From Desertibaculum subflavum (lineage in GTDB: Bacteria > Pseudomonadota > Alphaproteobacteria > Ferrovibrionales > Ferrovibrionaceae): DNA of 32,275 nt. A program made the position numbers and the translations under genes. A model generated the notes under the pieces. The model had not been told where the DNA came from. It worked only from the letters and a program-made list of their open reading frames with translations, and searched no databases. Shown here piece after piece: positions 7,548 through 17,615 of the stretch. Within the stretch, counting starts at the first letter, position 1. Each line of letters begins with the position of its first letter. Location: contig QOZS01000059.1 of the NCBI GenBank assembly GCA_003576705.1, positions 1 to 32,275 of the forward strand, in the 5' to 3' direction.

Positions 7548-7796
7548 TCAGCCGGCGAGCTTGGCGGCGAGATAGTCGGTGGCGCCGGCGATGGTCAAAA
7601 GCAACGGGTAGTCCGCTTCCGGAATATCGACCCGAAGCCGCGTGTGCAGCGCGATGATGATGTTGAGGACATCCATCGAATCGAGATCGAGTGCTTCTCT
7701 GATGTCGCTCCCCGGATCAATAGCGCCGGGCTCGGTATCCGGTGCGATGTTGGCGATCTCCTCGATGACGATGCGGCGGATGTCGTCCTTGCTCAT
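7548..7796 (-). CDS. Acyl carrier protein
   Basis: An 82-residue acidic helical protein carrying a phosphopantetheine attachment site, LDLDSMDVLNII, with the serine in the DSM motif near residue 40. Length and helix pattern are those of a free-standing acyl carrier protein, but it is clearly divergent from the fatty-acid-synthesis AcpP, whose site reads DSLD. Its ATG overlaps the E2 stop codon (ATGA), so translation is coupled to the pyruvate dehydrogenase E2 gene. Its location at the end of an acetyl-CoA-producing operon is unusual; a possible partner is the ACP/acyl-AMP-ligase fusion at 13558-16389, or transfer of acetyl groups onto ACP (both inference). Confidence 0.88.
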   Translation of the reverse strand: MSKDDIRRIVIEEIANIAPDTEPGAIDPGSDIREALDLDSMDVLNIIIALHTRLRVDIPEADYPLLLTIAGATDYLAAKLAG

Positions 7797-8977
7797 AGCC
7801 CCTCCGGCTCTTGCAGACGCCGCGCGACGGCGAGCAGGAACAGCGCGCCACGATGGCCGTCGCTCGCCCGATGGTCGGCGGCGAGCGATGCGGTCATGAC
7901 CATGCGCGGCCCAATCCGATCGCCCACGACCCAGGGCCGCGAGGCGGGCGTGCCGAAGCCGACCAGCGCCACCTGGGGCGGATAGATCACGCCGAGCAGG
8001 CCATCGACGCCGCGGTCGCCGAGGCTGGAGACGGTGACTGTCGGATCGAACAGCTCCGAGCTGCGCAGCCGCCCGGCACGCGTGCGGGCAACCAGGTCGC
8101 GCAGCGCCGCCATCAGTTCGTCGAGATGTTTGATGTTGGCGTCGTGGATGGCAGGCGCCACCAGCCCGCCGCCGCGGATAGCGATGGCAGTGCCGATGTG
8201 GATCTCTGCGCTCGGTCGGAACGCGTTCTCGACAAAGTGGCCGTTGAACTCCGGGAAATCGCGCAGGGTCAAGGCTACGGCCTTGAGCAGCAGAGGCGCG
8301 AGCAGCAGCCGCTCCGGCGGTTGCCGGCCTGCATTGAGCGCCTCCAGCCAGGCTAGCGTCGCCGTCACGTCGACCTGATGCGTCAGGTAGTAATGCGGAA
8401 TCTCGCGGTTCGACCGGGCCATGGCTGCGGCGATCGCCTTGCGCATCTCTCCGGGATCGATGCCGCGCCGCGGCGTCGGTGCCCCGGTCTTGGCCAGGGC
8501 CCGCTCGACATCGGCGCGCACGATGGCGCCTCCGGGACCGGTGCCGACCAGCCCTGCGAGCGCGATGCCCCGCACGGCGGCGAGCTGCCGGGCGGCGGGC
8601 GACGTCCGGTCACGCGTGGCCTCCGAGGGGCGCGCTTCGATCGGCCGGGCCACGGGGCGGGATGGTGCAGCCGGTGCGGGCGCGGGCTCCGACTTGGGCA
8701 TCGGCGGAGTTGCCTCGGCCACAGCAGGCCGCGCAGGCTCGCCTGCACCGCGCACGAGGGCGAGCGGCGCGCCGACCGGCACGCGCGTGCCGGGGTCGAC
8801 CAATAAGCGCTCGATTGTGCCGGCCTCGAAGATTTCGATCTCGATGGCACCCTTCTGCGTCTCGACCACGGCGATGATGTCGCCGCGCGACACCGCCTCG
8901 CCCGCCTGCTTCAGCCACTCGACCAGGACGCCGTCCTCCATGTCGGCGCCGAGGGAGGGCATGCGGAACTCCGACAT
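7793..8977 (-). CDS. Dihydrolipoamide acyltransferase E2 of a pyruvate dehydrogenase-type complex
   Basis: Transfers the acetyl group from lipoate to CoA. Domains over 394 residues: one lipoyl domain (about 1-76) with the lipoylated lysine K42 in VETQKGAIEIE; a Pro/Ala-rich linker; a peripheral subunit-binding domain (about 125-165, SPAARQLAAVRGIALAGLVGTGP is its core); and the catalytic domain ending with DHRASDG, where the histidine near residue 369 is the catalytic one. The lipoyl site has Q-K-G instead of the usual D-K-A, so the lipoylation motif is modified. One lipoyl domain and short length suggest a compact complex. Coupled to the ACP gene downstream by ATGA; 9 bases separate it from E1 beta. 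No E3 gene is in the operon, so dihydrolipoamide dehydrogenase must come from elsewhere. Confidence 0.92.
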   Translation of the reverse strand: MSEFRMPSLGADMEDGVLVEWLKQAGEAVSRGDIIAVVETQKGAIEIEIFEAGTIERLLVDPGTRVPVGAPLALVRGAGEPARPAVAEATPPMPKSEPAPAPAAPSRPVARPIEARPSEATRDRTSPAARQLAAVRGIALAGLVGTGPGGAIVRADVERALAKTGAPTPRRGIDPGEMRKAIAAAMARSNREIPHYYLTHQVDVTATLAWLEALNAGRQPPERLLLAPLLLKAVALTLRDFPEFNGHFVENAFRPSAEIHIGTAIAIRGGGLVAPAIHDANIKHLDELMAALRDLVARTRAGRLRSSELFDPTVTVSSLGDRGVDGLLGVIYPPQVALVGFGTPASRPWVVGDRIGPRMVMTASLAADHRASDGHRGALFLLAVARRLQEPEGL

Positions 8978-8986
8978 GCCCGGGCC

Positions 8987-9979
8987 TCAGCGACCGAGCG
9001 TCGCGCGGACGGCGGCCACGATCGCGGCCGGCTGCGGCAGGGCGGCCTGCTCCAGGTGGCGCGGATAGGGGATCGGCACCTCGGCCGTGCAGACCCGGCC
9101 GACCGGCGCATCGAGCTCCCAGAACGCGTGCTCCATGATCAGCGCGCTGATCTCGGCCGAAAGCCCGCCGGTGCGCCAGCCCTCGTCGACCACGACGGCA
9201 CGGCGCGTACGGGCGACCGAGGCGACGATGGTGGCGGTGTCGAGCGGGCGCAGGGTGCGAAGATCCACCACCTCGGCCTCGATGCCGTCGGCCGCGAGTG
9301 CCGTCGCGGCTTCCAGCGCCTTGCCGAGCGTGCCGCCATAGCCGATCAGCGTGACGTCGCGGCCCAGCCGGCGGACCGCGGCCTTGTCGATCGGCACCGC
9401 GCCGGCATCCGCGGTGAGCTCCCCCGCCATGTTGTAGAGCATGACGTGCTCGAAGATGATGACCGGATTGGGATCCTCGAGCGCGGTCGCCAGCATGCCG
9501 CGTGCATCGGCGAGCGTGGCCGGCGCCAGGACTTTCAGGCCCGGCACGTGAGCATACCAGCCTTCCAGGCTGTGCGAATGCTGCGCGGCGAGCTGCCGGC
9601 CTGCCCCGGTCGCCATGCGGATCACTACCGGCACGTTGAACTGGCCACCCGACATGTGCAGCAAGGTCGCAGCCGTGTTCACGATCTGGTCGAGCGCCAG
9701 CAGGCTGAAGTTGACCGTCATGATCTCGACGATCGGGCGCATGCCGCCAAGTGCCGCACCGATGCCGGCGCCGACAAAAGCGGCCTCGGAAAGCGGCGTG
9801 TCGCGGATGCGCTCCGGCCCGAATTCCGCCAGCAGCCCCTTGCTGACCGCGTAGCAGCCGCCGTAGCGGCCGACATCCTCGCCCATCAGGAACACACGCT
9901 CGTCGGCCTTCAGGGCGGCGCGGATCGCCGCGCGCACCGCCTCGCGATAGGTGGTCTGCACCATGCCGGCGGCGCTCAT
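8987..9979 (-). CDS. pdhB: Pyruvate dehydrogenase E1 component, beta subunit
   Basis: The pyrimidine-binding half of thiamine-diphosphate E1, 330 residues. Seen: MGEDVGRYGG, RIRDTPLSEAAFVGAGIGAALGG with the glutamate that touches thiamine, EIMTVNFSLLALDQIVN, AAQHSHSLEGWYAHVPGLKV, and the C-terminal RTRRAVVVDEGWRTGG and VPIPYPRHLEQAALP. The pattern fits the E1 beta of the pyruvate/acetoin group. Start 9979 is the ATG that overlaps the stop of E1 alpha (ATGA); the longer frame to 10030 is inside that gene. Together with E1 alpha and E2 it forms most of a 2-oxoacid dehydrogenase complex. Pyruvate is the likeliest substrate, given malic enzyme nearby; acetoin is the main alternative. Confidence 0.9.
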   Translation of the reverse strand: MSAAGMVQTTYREAVRAAIRAALKADERVFLMGEDVGRYGGCYAVSKGLLAEFGPERIRDTPLSEAAFVGAGIGAALGGMRPIVEIMTVNFSLLALDQIVNTAATLLHMSGGQFNVPVVIRMATGAGRQLAAQHSHSLEGWYAHVPGLKVLAPATLADARGMLATALEDPNPVIIFEHVMLYNMAGELTADAGAVPIDKAAVRRLGRDVTLIGYGGTLGKALEAATALAADGIEAEVVDLRTLRPLDTATIVASVARTRRAVVVDEGWRTGGLSAEISALIMEHAFWELDAPVGRVCTAEVPIPYPRHLEQAALPQPAAIVAAVRATLGR

Positions 9980-10967
9980 GCGCGCTTCTCCGCCAGCACG
10001 TAGCGGGTCAGGTCTTCGACCGGCTCCCAATTGCCCGCCTCGGCAAAGACGACGGCGCTGTCGACCTCGGCGGAAACCTCGGCTTCAATGCCGGTCACCT
10101 CCGTGTCATGCAGCATGCCGTTCGACTTGAGCCATTCGGTAAAGCGCAGGATCGGGCCGCGTTTCTTCCAGACCTCGACCTCGGCCTTGTCTCGGTAGAG
10201 CTCGGCATCGAACATGGAATGCGCCCGGAACCGGTAGGTCCGGCATTCCAGGAAGCGCGGGCCGCCCCCGGCGCGGATGGCCGCCACGGCACGGCGCGCC
10301 GCCGCTTCGACGGCAATGACGTCCATGCCGTCGACCGCCTCCGACGGTATCCGGTAGCTCTGCGCCTTGGCATGGATGTCGGTCTCGGATTCCGACAGCG
10401 CCAAGGCGGTGCCCATGGCGTAGAGATTGTTCTCGCAGATGAACAGGACCGGCAGCTGCCACAGCGCGGCGAGGTTGAGGCTCTCGTGGAACTCGCCTTC
10501 CGCCACCGCCCCTTCGCCGAAGAAGCATGCAGTGATGTTCTCGCGACCCCGCATCTTGTCGGCGAGCGCCAGGCCGATCGCGAGCGGCAGCCCGCCGCCG
10601 ACGATGGCATTGCCGCCATAGAAGCGCGTCGCTGCATCGAATACATGCATGGAGCCGCCGCGGCCACGCGAGCAGCCCTCCTTCTTGCCGTACATCTCGG
10701 CCATCAGCGGGCCCATCGCAACACCGCGGGCCAGAGCATGGCCATGCTCGCGATAGGTGGCGACCGCCGCATCGCCTGGCGCGAGCGACTGCATGACGCC
10801 GACGGCAACGGCCTCCTCGCCGATATAGACATGCAGGAAGCCGCGGATCTTCTCGGCGCTGTAGAGCTCGACGCACTTCTCCTCGAAGCGGCGGATGCGT
10901 AGCATCTGCCGCAACAGCTCGATCAGATGAGCGTGAGTGAGTCGCGGCTTCGTGCTGTCCGGCATCG

Positions 10968-10971
<4 letters not shown>
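9976..10971 (-). CDS. pdhA: Pyruvate dehydrogenase E1 component, alpha subunit
   Basis: Thiamine-diphosphate E1 alpha, 331 residues. Seen: MLRIRRFEEKCVELY, IRGFLHVYIGEEAVAVGV, YREHGHALARG, the GRGGSMHVFDAATRFYGGNAIVGG block, the thiamine motif GEGAVAEGEFHES running to the closing ENN, and YRFRAHSMFDAELYR with the phosphorylation-loop-like arginines. These match alphaproteobacterial pyruvate dehydrogenase rather than branched-chain E1. ATG 10971 overlaps the stop of the acetyl-CoA synthetase gene, and its own stop overlaps the E1 beta start, so the genes are translated in a coupled series. The presence of a second set of PDH genes in a low-oxygen block suggests a condition-specific isoenzyme (inference, since the main pdh operon is not visible). 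Confidence 0.92.
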
Positions 10972-12725
<1,754 letters not shown>

Positions 12726-12814
12726 GCCGATTTCCTCCGCTTGTTGAGCCGATCCGCGCCGAAGTTTGGACGGCGAACTCACATGAATTGTGCCGCGAGA
12801 GGGGATTGACGGCG

Positions 12815-12828
12815 TTGACCTGGATCAG
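12815..12828 (-). promoter_or_regulatory. FNR/FixK-like box upstream of the acsA-pdh operon
   Basis: Plus strand TTGACCTGGATCAG, 7 of 8 outer bases. On the minus strand a CACAAT element lies where a -10 box should be, with transcription start near 12780, 55 bases before the preferred TTG start of acsA. The same box could also act on the plus-strand gene at 12955, but I see no good -10 element on that side. Confidence 0.6.
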
Positions 12829-12954
12829 CCCTCGATCTGTGTCGGCCAGATCGGGACCCGCGGTGCTAGGATTGCCGGACGACGCGGCGCCGTGGACAGC
12901 AACAAGCGCAACGCTCGCATCCATGGCGCTCGCGCAAGGAAAGTCGGCTCCTCG

Positions 12955-13539
12955 ATGGACAAGGAACTGGAACGGCTGCGCGACAAGTTGCGAGAGATAG
13001 AAACGGAGATCGAGCGAAAGTTCGAGGTACACGGCGCCGAGATGCGCTATCGGATCGAGCGGAACAAAGCCATTTTCGAGCGCGGTGTGCTCGACCAACA
13101 CCGTCGGATCAAGGTCGGACTCGTTCAATTCCTGAGGCGATCATCGCTGCCCACGCTGGTGACGGCGCCGGCGGTCTACGGCCTCGTCATTCCCCTGCTC
13201 GCGTTGGATTTCGCCGTAGCGGCGTATCAGCTCATCTGCTTCCCGGCCTGGGGCATCGCGCGCATCCGCCGGTCGGACTACATCGTGATCGACCGACATC
13301 GTCTGGCCTATCTGAACGGCGTCCAGAAGCTGAATTGCATCTATTGCGGCTACGCCAACGGATTGATCGCTTTGGTGCGCGAGGTGGCGAGCCGGACTGA
13401 GCAGTACTGGTGCCCGATCCGGCATGCCCGCGGCATCAAGGGCGCGCATCTGCGTTACGATGGCTTCCTTACCTACGGTGACGCCGAGGGCTTCCGCGAT
13501 CGGCTCGAGGAGCTGAGGGACGAAGTCAGGCGGCTGTGA
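12955..13539 (+). CDS. Conserved membrane-associated protein with paired cysteines
   Basis: A 194-residue protein, function unknown. It begins with a charged coiled-coil-like helix (MDKELERLRDKLREIETEIE), then RRIKVGLVQFLRR, followed by a hydrophobic hairpin of about 40 residues around LVTAPAVYGLVIPLLALDFAVAAYQLICF, which can cross the membrane once or twice. After that come RIRRSDYIVIDRHRLAYLNG, the cysteine motif CIYCGYANGL, a YWCPIRHA motif with a third conserved cysteine and histidine, and a charged C-terminal helix. The CxxC plus C/H pattern could bind a metal or heme, or be redox active. Start 12955 is where the recognisable protein begins, and AAGGAAAG lies upstream; a frame to 12790 is less likely. 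Convergent with the acyl-AMP ligase fusion, 18 bases away. Confidence 0.75.
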   Translation: MDKELERLRDKLREIETEIERKFEVHGAEMRYRIERNKAIFERGVLDQHRRIKVGLVQFLRRSSLPTLVTAPAVYGLVIPLLALDFAVAAYQLICFPAWGIARIRRSDYIVIDRHRLAYLNGVQKLNCIYCGYANGLIALVREVASRTEQYWCPIRHARGIKGAHLRYDGFLTYGDAEGFRDRLEELRDEVRRL

Positions 13540-13557
13540 GCGGCCGTCCGGCCTCCG

Positions 13558-16389
13558 CTACATTCTGGAGGCTTCCGGCTCGCCGCAATGCGCCAGAATG
13601 ACGGCGCGCGTTGCGTCGCGCAGGTGGATGGCGGCATCGAAGTCGCTCCCCTCCGGCGCGATCGGCGTACCGATGGTCACGGTGATCCGCCCCCGACGCG
13701 GGAACCATTGGCTACCGCGCAGGATCGAGCGCGAGCCGTGGATCGCGATCGGAACCACGGGCACCGACGTCCGGGCGGCGATGGTGAAAGCGCCGAGCCG
13801 GAAAGGCAACAGGCCGGGCGCGCGATCAAAGGTGCCCTCCGGGAACATCACCACGCGCTTGCCGGCAGCGACGGCCTCGAACACGGCGCGCTCTCCTTCG
13901 ACGCCGGCTGCCGGGTCATCGCGTTGGACGAATACCGCGTCGAGCGCCCGCAGGAATGGCCCAGCCACGCGCTGACGTGCGAGCTCCTGCTTCGCCACGA
14001 AAGTTAGCCCGCCGGGCAAAACTGCGGACAGCACGAGACCGTCGAGATAGCTCGCATGGTTCGAGACCAGGATGGCATGCCTCGGCATCTCGGGCGGTCG
14101 GTGCACCGCGACAGGTATGCGGAGCAGCGCGAATCCCGCCTGGGACAGACGATGCAGGGCCGCCCAGCGCGCACCTAGGCTCGGCAGAACGAGAACTAGC
14201 GGCCAGGCAATGGCGCCGAGCAGCCCGACGACCGACCACCAGTAGCCCGCATAGGCGTACTCCATCAGCGTCCGACGCAATGCCCGCAGATGCGGCAGAA
14301 CACCCGCAAGCGCCAGCGAGGCAAGCTGCAACCAGGGCGGGGCGGGCCGTTTGGAGAAGCCATTCTGCTCGTAGAGCTGTCGGGCGGACGCGCGCCGTAT
14401 CTTTCCACTCGATGTCTTCGGCACCGCGTGCGGCGGCACCAGCACGATCTCTTCCGGTGGCGCCTGCAGCAGTTCAGCCGTGGTCTCGCCGATGCTTTGC
14501 CGCAGCGTTTCGAGCCGTCCGGCGCCGGTTTCGCGCGTCTCGGCGACGATGACCAGACGCTCGGTGCCGGACCTCGGGTCGGCAGCGCCGAACACGGCGA
14601 CGCAGCCACGGCGGATGCCCGGGACCAACCCGATCGCCTCCTCCACCTCCTGCGGATAGATATGCCGGCCGGCGCGGATGATGATGTCCTTCGACCGGCC
14701 GGTGATATAGACGTCGCCGGCCGCGATGTAGGCGAGATCGCCGCTGTTCAGCCACGGCCCGTCGAACAGTTCGCGGTTCTTCTCGGCATTGCGGAAGTAT
14801 CCGGACGTAGCGGAAGGACCGCGGAACTGCAGCCGACCCTCCTCCCGTTCGCCGAGCTCACCGGTCGGGCCGATGACACGGATCTGATGGCCGGGTAGGG
14901 CCCGGCCGCAGGCCACCAGTTCCAGCGCGTCAGCGGCATTTTCTGCTGCCGGCGCGGCCTTGCCGACACGGCTGAGCGCGCCGCGGTCAATGCGGTCGAT
15001 GACCGGGCGGCGCCCCAATGGCGGAAAGGCCAGTCCGACGGCATTTTCGGCCAGGCCGTAGACCGGCGCCATCGATCCCGGCCGGAAGCCAAAGCGCGTG
15101 AACCGTTCGGTGAAGCGGCGAATGGTCTCGGGACTGACCGGCTCCGCGCCATTCGCCACCATACGCAGCGAGCCGAGATCGAGGCCCTCGACCGCCGCAT
15201 CCTCGATCTTGCGGTGACAGAGCTCGAAGGCAAAGTTCGGCGCGGCCGTGAGGGTGCCTCGGTGCCGATGGATGGCCCACAGCCATCGTTCGGGACGGAC
15301 CAGGAAGCGCAGCGGGGACATTACGACCAGCGGGACGCCGTAGACGAGCGTGCCGAGCCAGGCACCGATCAGCCCCATGTCATGGTAGAGCGGCAACCAG
15401 CTGACGAAGACGTCGCTGCCGGTCGGGCGGATCACGGCGGCCATCGCGCGGATATTGGCCAGCAGGTTGGCATGGGTCAGCACCACGCCCTTCGGGTCCC
15501 CGGTGCTGCCGGAGGTGTATTGCAGCAGGGCGACGTCCGCGGCGGCGACTTGGGGCAGCGAACCGTCGGCCTGCGAGAGCCGCTCCACGGTCTCGACATC
15601 GCGCAGATCCGGCACCTGCGCCCGCAGAAGGCGCGCCAGTGGCCGGGTCGCGCCATCGGCGACGAGGAGGACGGCACCGGCATTGCGAAGGATGCCGGCC
15701 TGGCGCTGCATATGCTCGCGGATCTGGTCGAGGCGCGCCGGCGGATAGATCGGCGTCGGCACGGCGCCGGCGTAGAGGGCGCCGAAGAAGGCGACGAAGA
15801 AATCGGCGCCCGTCGGCAGCATGATCGCGATCCGGTCGCCCGGCGCCACGCCGGCCTGCCGCAGCCCCAGGGCGACGGCGCGTGCCCGCTCCCAAAGCCC
15901 ACGATAGGTGAGTGCGGCACCCTCCTCATCGGTCTCGATCAGGATGTGGCGGCGGTCGCCGTGTCGCGCGACATGCCAGTCCAGCGCGTCGGTGAGCGTT
16001 TCGATCGTTTCCGGAGCCGGTTCCAGAACGCCTGCAATGGTTTCCCGCGGACGCGCGCGGACGATTGGCTTGACCGCTTGCCTTGCTGCCGGCACGGCTT
16101 CCAGGATATCGCGCAAGCTCCCTGCCTCGCCGAGCAGGCGCTCGGGCAAGCTGATCGCAAGCTGCCGCTCGATCCGCAGCAGCAACTCGGCTCGGGACAG
16201 GCTGTCGAAGCCCCAATCCCGATCGAGCGAAGCCGCGAGATCGGCCCGGCGTGGCTGCCGGCTGGGATCGAGCTCGTAGGCGAGCCCGCTGGCAATCTCG
16301 ATCAGGAGCGCCGAGGCGTCCTGTTCGGTCAGCCGACCTTCCATATCGTGGTCGGATTCGCGTGGCGATCTCGACTTCGCGGACTCCAT
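13558..16389 (-). CDS. ACP / fatty acyl-AMP ligase / PlsC-type acyltransferase fusion
   Basis: A 943-residue protein with three domains. Residues about 20-105: an acyl carrier domain with the phosphopantetheine serine in FDSLSRAELL (serine 63). Residues about 120-685: a fatty acyl-AMP ligase type adenylating enzyme, with the P-loop YTSGSTGDPKG, SWLPLYHDMGL, VYGLAENAVGL, and the C-terminal lysine in PKTSSGKIRR. Residues about 705-930: a hydrophobic segment (YWWSVVGLLGAIAWPLVLVL) and a 1-acylglycerol-phosphate-type acyltransferase with NHASYLD (HX4D), then FPEGT. Such an enzyme could activate a free fatty acid, load it on its own ACP and pass it to a lipid acceptor at the membrane (inference). 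Start 16389 has GGGTTGGA upstream; a TTG at 16404 is the alternative. No FNR-like box precedes it; it lies 120 bases after the HPF gene. Confidence 0.9.
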   Translation of the reverse strand: MESAKSRSPRESDHDMEGRLTEQDASALLIEIASGLAYELDPSRQPRRADLAASLDRDWGFDSLSRAELLLRIERQLAISLPERLLGEAGSLRDILEAVPAARQAVKPIVRARPRETIAGVLEPAPETIETLTDALDWHVARHGDRRHILIETDEEGAALTYRGLWERARAVALGLRQAGVAPGDRIAIMLPTGADFFVAFFGALYAGAVPTPIYPPARLDQIREHMQRQAGILRNAGAVLLVADGATRPLARLLRAQVPDLRDVETVERLSQADGSLPQVAAADVALLQYTSGSTGDPKGVVLTHANLLANIRAMAAVIRPTGSDVFVSWLPLYHDMGLIGAWLGTLVYGVPLVVMSPLRFLVRPERWLWAIHRHRGTLTAAPNFAFELCHRKIEDAAVEGLDLGSLRMVANGAEPVSPETIRRFTERFTRFGFRPGSMAPVYGLAENAVGLAFPPLGRRPVIDRIDRGALSRVGKAAPAAENAADALELVACGRALPGHQIRVIGPTGELGEREEGRLQFRGPSATSGYFRNAEKNRELFDGPWLNSGDLAYIAAGDVYITGRSKDIIIRAGRHIYPQEVEEAIGLVPGIRRGCVAVFGAADPRSGTERLVIVAETRETGAGRLETLRQSIGETTAELLQAPPEEIVLVPPHAVPKTSSGKIRRASARQLYEQNGFSKRPAPPWLQLASLALAGVLPHLRALRRTLMEYAYAGYWWSVVGLLGAIAWPLVLVLPSLGARWAALHRLSQAGFALLRIPVAVHRPPEMPRHAILVSNHASYLDGLVLSAVLPGGLTFVAKQELARQRVAGPFLRALDAVFVQRDDPAAGVEGERAVFEAVAAGKRVVMFPEGTFDRAPGLLPFRLGAFTIAARTSVPVVPIAIHGSRSILRGSQWFPRRGRITVTIGTPIAPEGSDFDAAIHLRDATRAVILAHCGEPEASRM

Positions 16390-16509
16390 TCCAACCCTGT
16401 GCAAGCTTGATCGGGACTCCAGCTTCTGAACTGGCCGAACTTTGCGCGCTTTAAAGCACCGAACGGCGCGCCTCCGCCGCTGGTTCCGCTGCGTGCCCGG
16501 CGCACAAAA

Positions 16510-17085
16510 TCACGATCTTCCCGGATGGTCCTTGCGGGACGGCGTGGTGCGCTTCGCTTGCGTCGGAATGGCCCCGGCTTCCGGGGACCGGGTAATTCTT
16601 ACTTCGTCGCCGACCTTCAGCGCCGCGAAATCTCCGTTGCCGAGGCTCTCGCGGCGAAACATCACTTCCTCGCCGTCCGGTGTCTCGATGAAGCCGTAGC
16701 CGTCCTCCACGAACAGCTCGACGATCCTTCCATGCACGGGAAGGTCATGCGGCTTTACGTCGCCGCGCACTTGACGGGCATGATCTTCGAGCGCGCGCGT
16801 GGCGGCGTTGAACGCGTCGCGCATGGCAACGTGGATGTCTTCATGCGCATGGTCCTTCGGCCCGCTCCGGCCGACCACGATTTCCTTGCCGGGCACCGAG
16901 AGATCGATGCCGAAGCTGTACAGCGTTCCCTTGTGCCCGTGGCGGTTCCTGGCCTCGACGACCACGCGGCAACCGATGATGCGGGGAAAGAACCGCTCGA
17001 GCCTCGCAACATGCAGCTCGATGGCGGACTTGATGAAATCGGACGGTTCGACGTCCTTGAAGCTGACCTGAACCGGAATCTGCAT
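16510..17085 (-). CDS. Ribosome hibernation factor HPF/RaiA fused to a cold-shock domain
   Basis: A 191-residue cytoplasmic protein. Residues 1-110 match HPF/RaiA: MQIPVQVSFKDVEPSDFIKSA, ELHVARLERFFPRIIGCRVVVE, HKGTLYSFGIDLSVPGKEI, and the C-terminal helix EDIHVAMRDAFNAATRALED. The last 70 residues are a cold-shock-type OB fold: VHGRIVELFVEDGYGFIETPDG with the RNA-binding YGFI core, followed by EVMFRRESLG and LKVGDEVRI. HPF blocks the decoding centre of resting ribosomes; the added OB fold may extend RNA binding. Start 17085 is chosen because GAGG lies seven bases upstream and homology begins there; the frame to 17205 has no support. It shares an upstream region with a small plus-strand gene and an FNR-like box. 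Fits a slow-growth, low-oxygen role. Confidence 0.9.
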   Translation of the reverse strand: MQIPVQVSFKDVEPSDFIKSAIELHVARLERFFPRIIGCRVVVEARNRHGHKGTLYSFGIDLSVPGKEIVVGRSGPKDHAHEDIHVAMRDAFNAATRALEDHARQVRGDVKPHDLPVHGRIVELFVEDGYGFIETPDGEEVMFRRESLGNGDFAALKVGDEVRITRSPEAGAIPTQAKRTTPSRKDHPGRS

Positions 17086-17251
17086 GACGGTCCTCATCCT
17101 TTGATGCATGCAAGGAGCGAATGCTGCGCGCCGCGGCGGGCATGGCCGGCGCGGAAGATGCTCCGAGCGTGCCGTGATTGCTGGAATGGCAAAGGCCATC
17201 CGCATCCCTCCGATCGAGGGCGGATCAGAGAACGTCTATCAGTAGAAAACA

Positions 17252-17265
17252 TTGGGGCAGATCAA
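17252..17265. promoter_or_regulatory. FNR/FixK-like box between HPF and a small plus-strand gene
   Basis: Plus strand TTGGGGCAGATCAA, 7 of 8 outer bases. On the plus strand a CGCTAGCGT element lies about 30 bases on, and the implied start near 17300 gives a 34-base leader to the GTG at 17334. On the minus strand the HPF start is 173 bases away. It probably drives the plus-strand gene and perhaps both. Confidence 0.55.
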
Positions 17266-17333
17266 AGACGCCACCGATCCTGGGCCGCTAGCGTGTCGCC
17301 TGGATTTCGCCCGGCCAGGCAGCGGAGGACGTC

Positions 17334-17615
17334 GTGACGTCACAGATGAGCGAACTGAAATCCCTCCTATCGGGCCTGCTGCTCAGCCAGCAGGTGATGA
17401 TCGAGATGCTGGTGCGCAACGACGCCATTGGCTACCACCAGGCGCGCGCTGCGCTGGACGACGCACTTGGCGCCCTGCGTAAGCCGCCGGCGGCGCTCCG
17501 CCCGCTGGAGCGGGCACTGGCGCTGCTCGACGATCTGCACCGCCCGCTCGGCTCCGGTGAGCGGCCACATGCCGCCGACTGGAAAGCCGAACTCACGCGC
17601 ATTCAGGGCGACTGA
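17334..17615 (+). CDS. Hypothetical 93-residue helical protein
   Basis: Not recognised. The start is a GTG at 17334 with GGAGGA five to six bases upstream, a strong ribosome site. The protein is predicted to be helical: MSELKSLLSGLLLSQQVMIE at the start, then RNDAIGYHQARAALDDALGAL, and PLERALALLDDLHRPLG. It has no signal peptide, no membrane segment and no cysteine. The amphipathic leucine-rich helices suggest a helical bundle or an oligomer. It is alone on its strand, 13 bases overlapping the end of the nicotinate phosphoribosyltransferase gene, and faces away from the HPF gene with an FNR-like box between, so it is likely part of the same regulon. Confidence 0.7.
   Translation: MTSQMSELKSLLSGLLLSQQVMIEMLVRNDAIGYHQARAALDDALGALRKPPAALRPLERALALLDDLHRPLGSGERPHAADWKAELTRIQGD

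Noticed and set aside
15214..16410. A 398-codon plus-strand frame across the acyl-AMP ligase fusion
   Set aside because: Antisense to motifs that are clearly coding on the minus strand.
16407..16420. TTGATCGGGACTCC near the start of the ACP/FAAL/PlsC gene
   Set aside because: Only one half-site matches; the second half is wrong in three of four positions.
17102..17114. TTGATGCATGCAA upstream of the HPF gene
   Set aside because: The half-sites are separated by five bases, not six, and the second half does not read TCAA.
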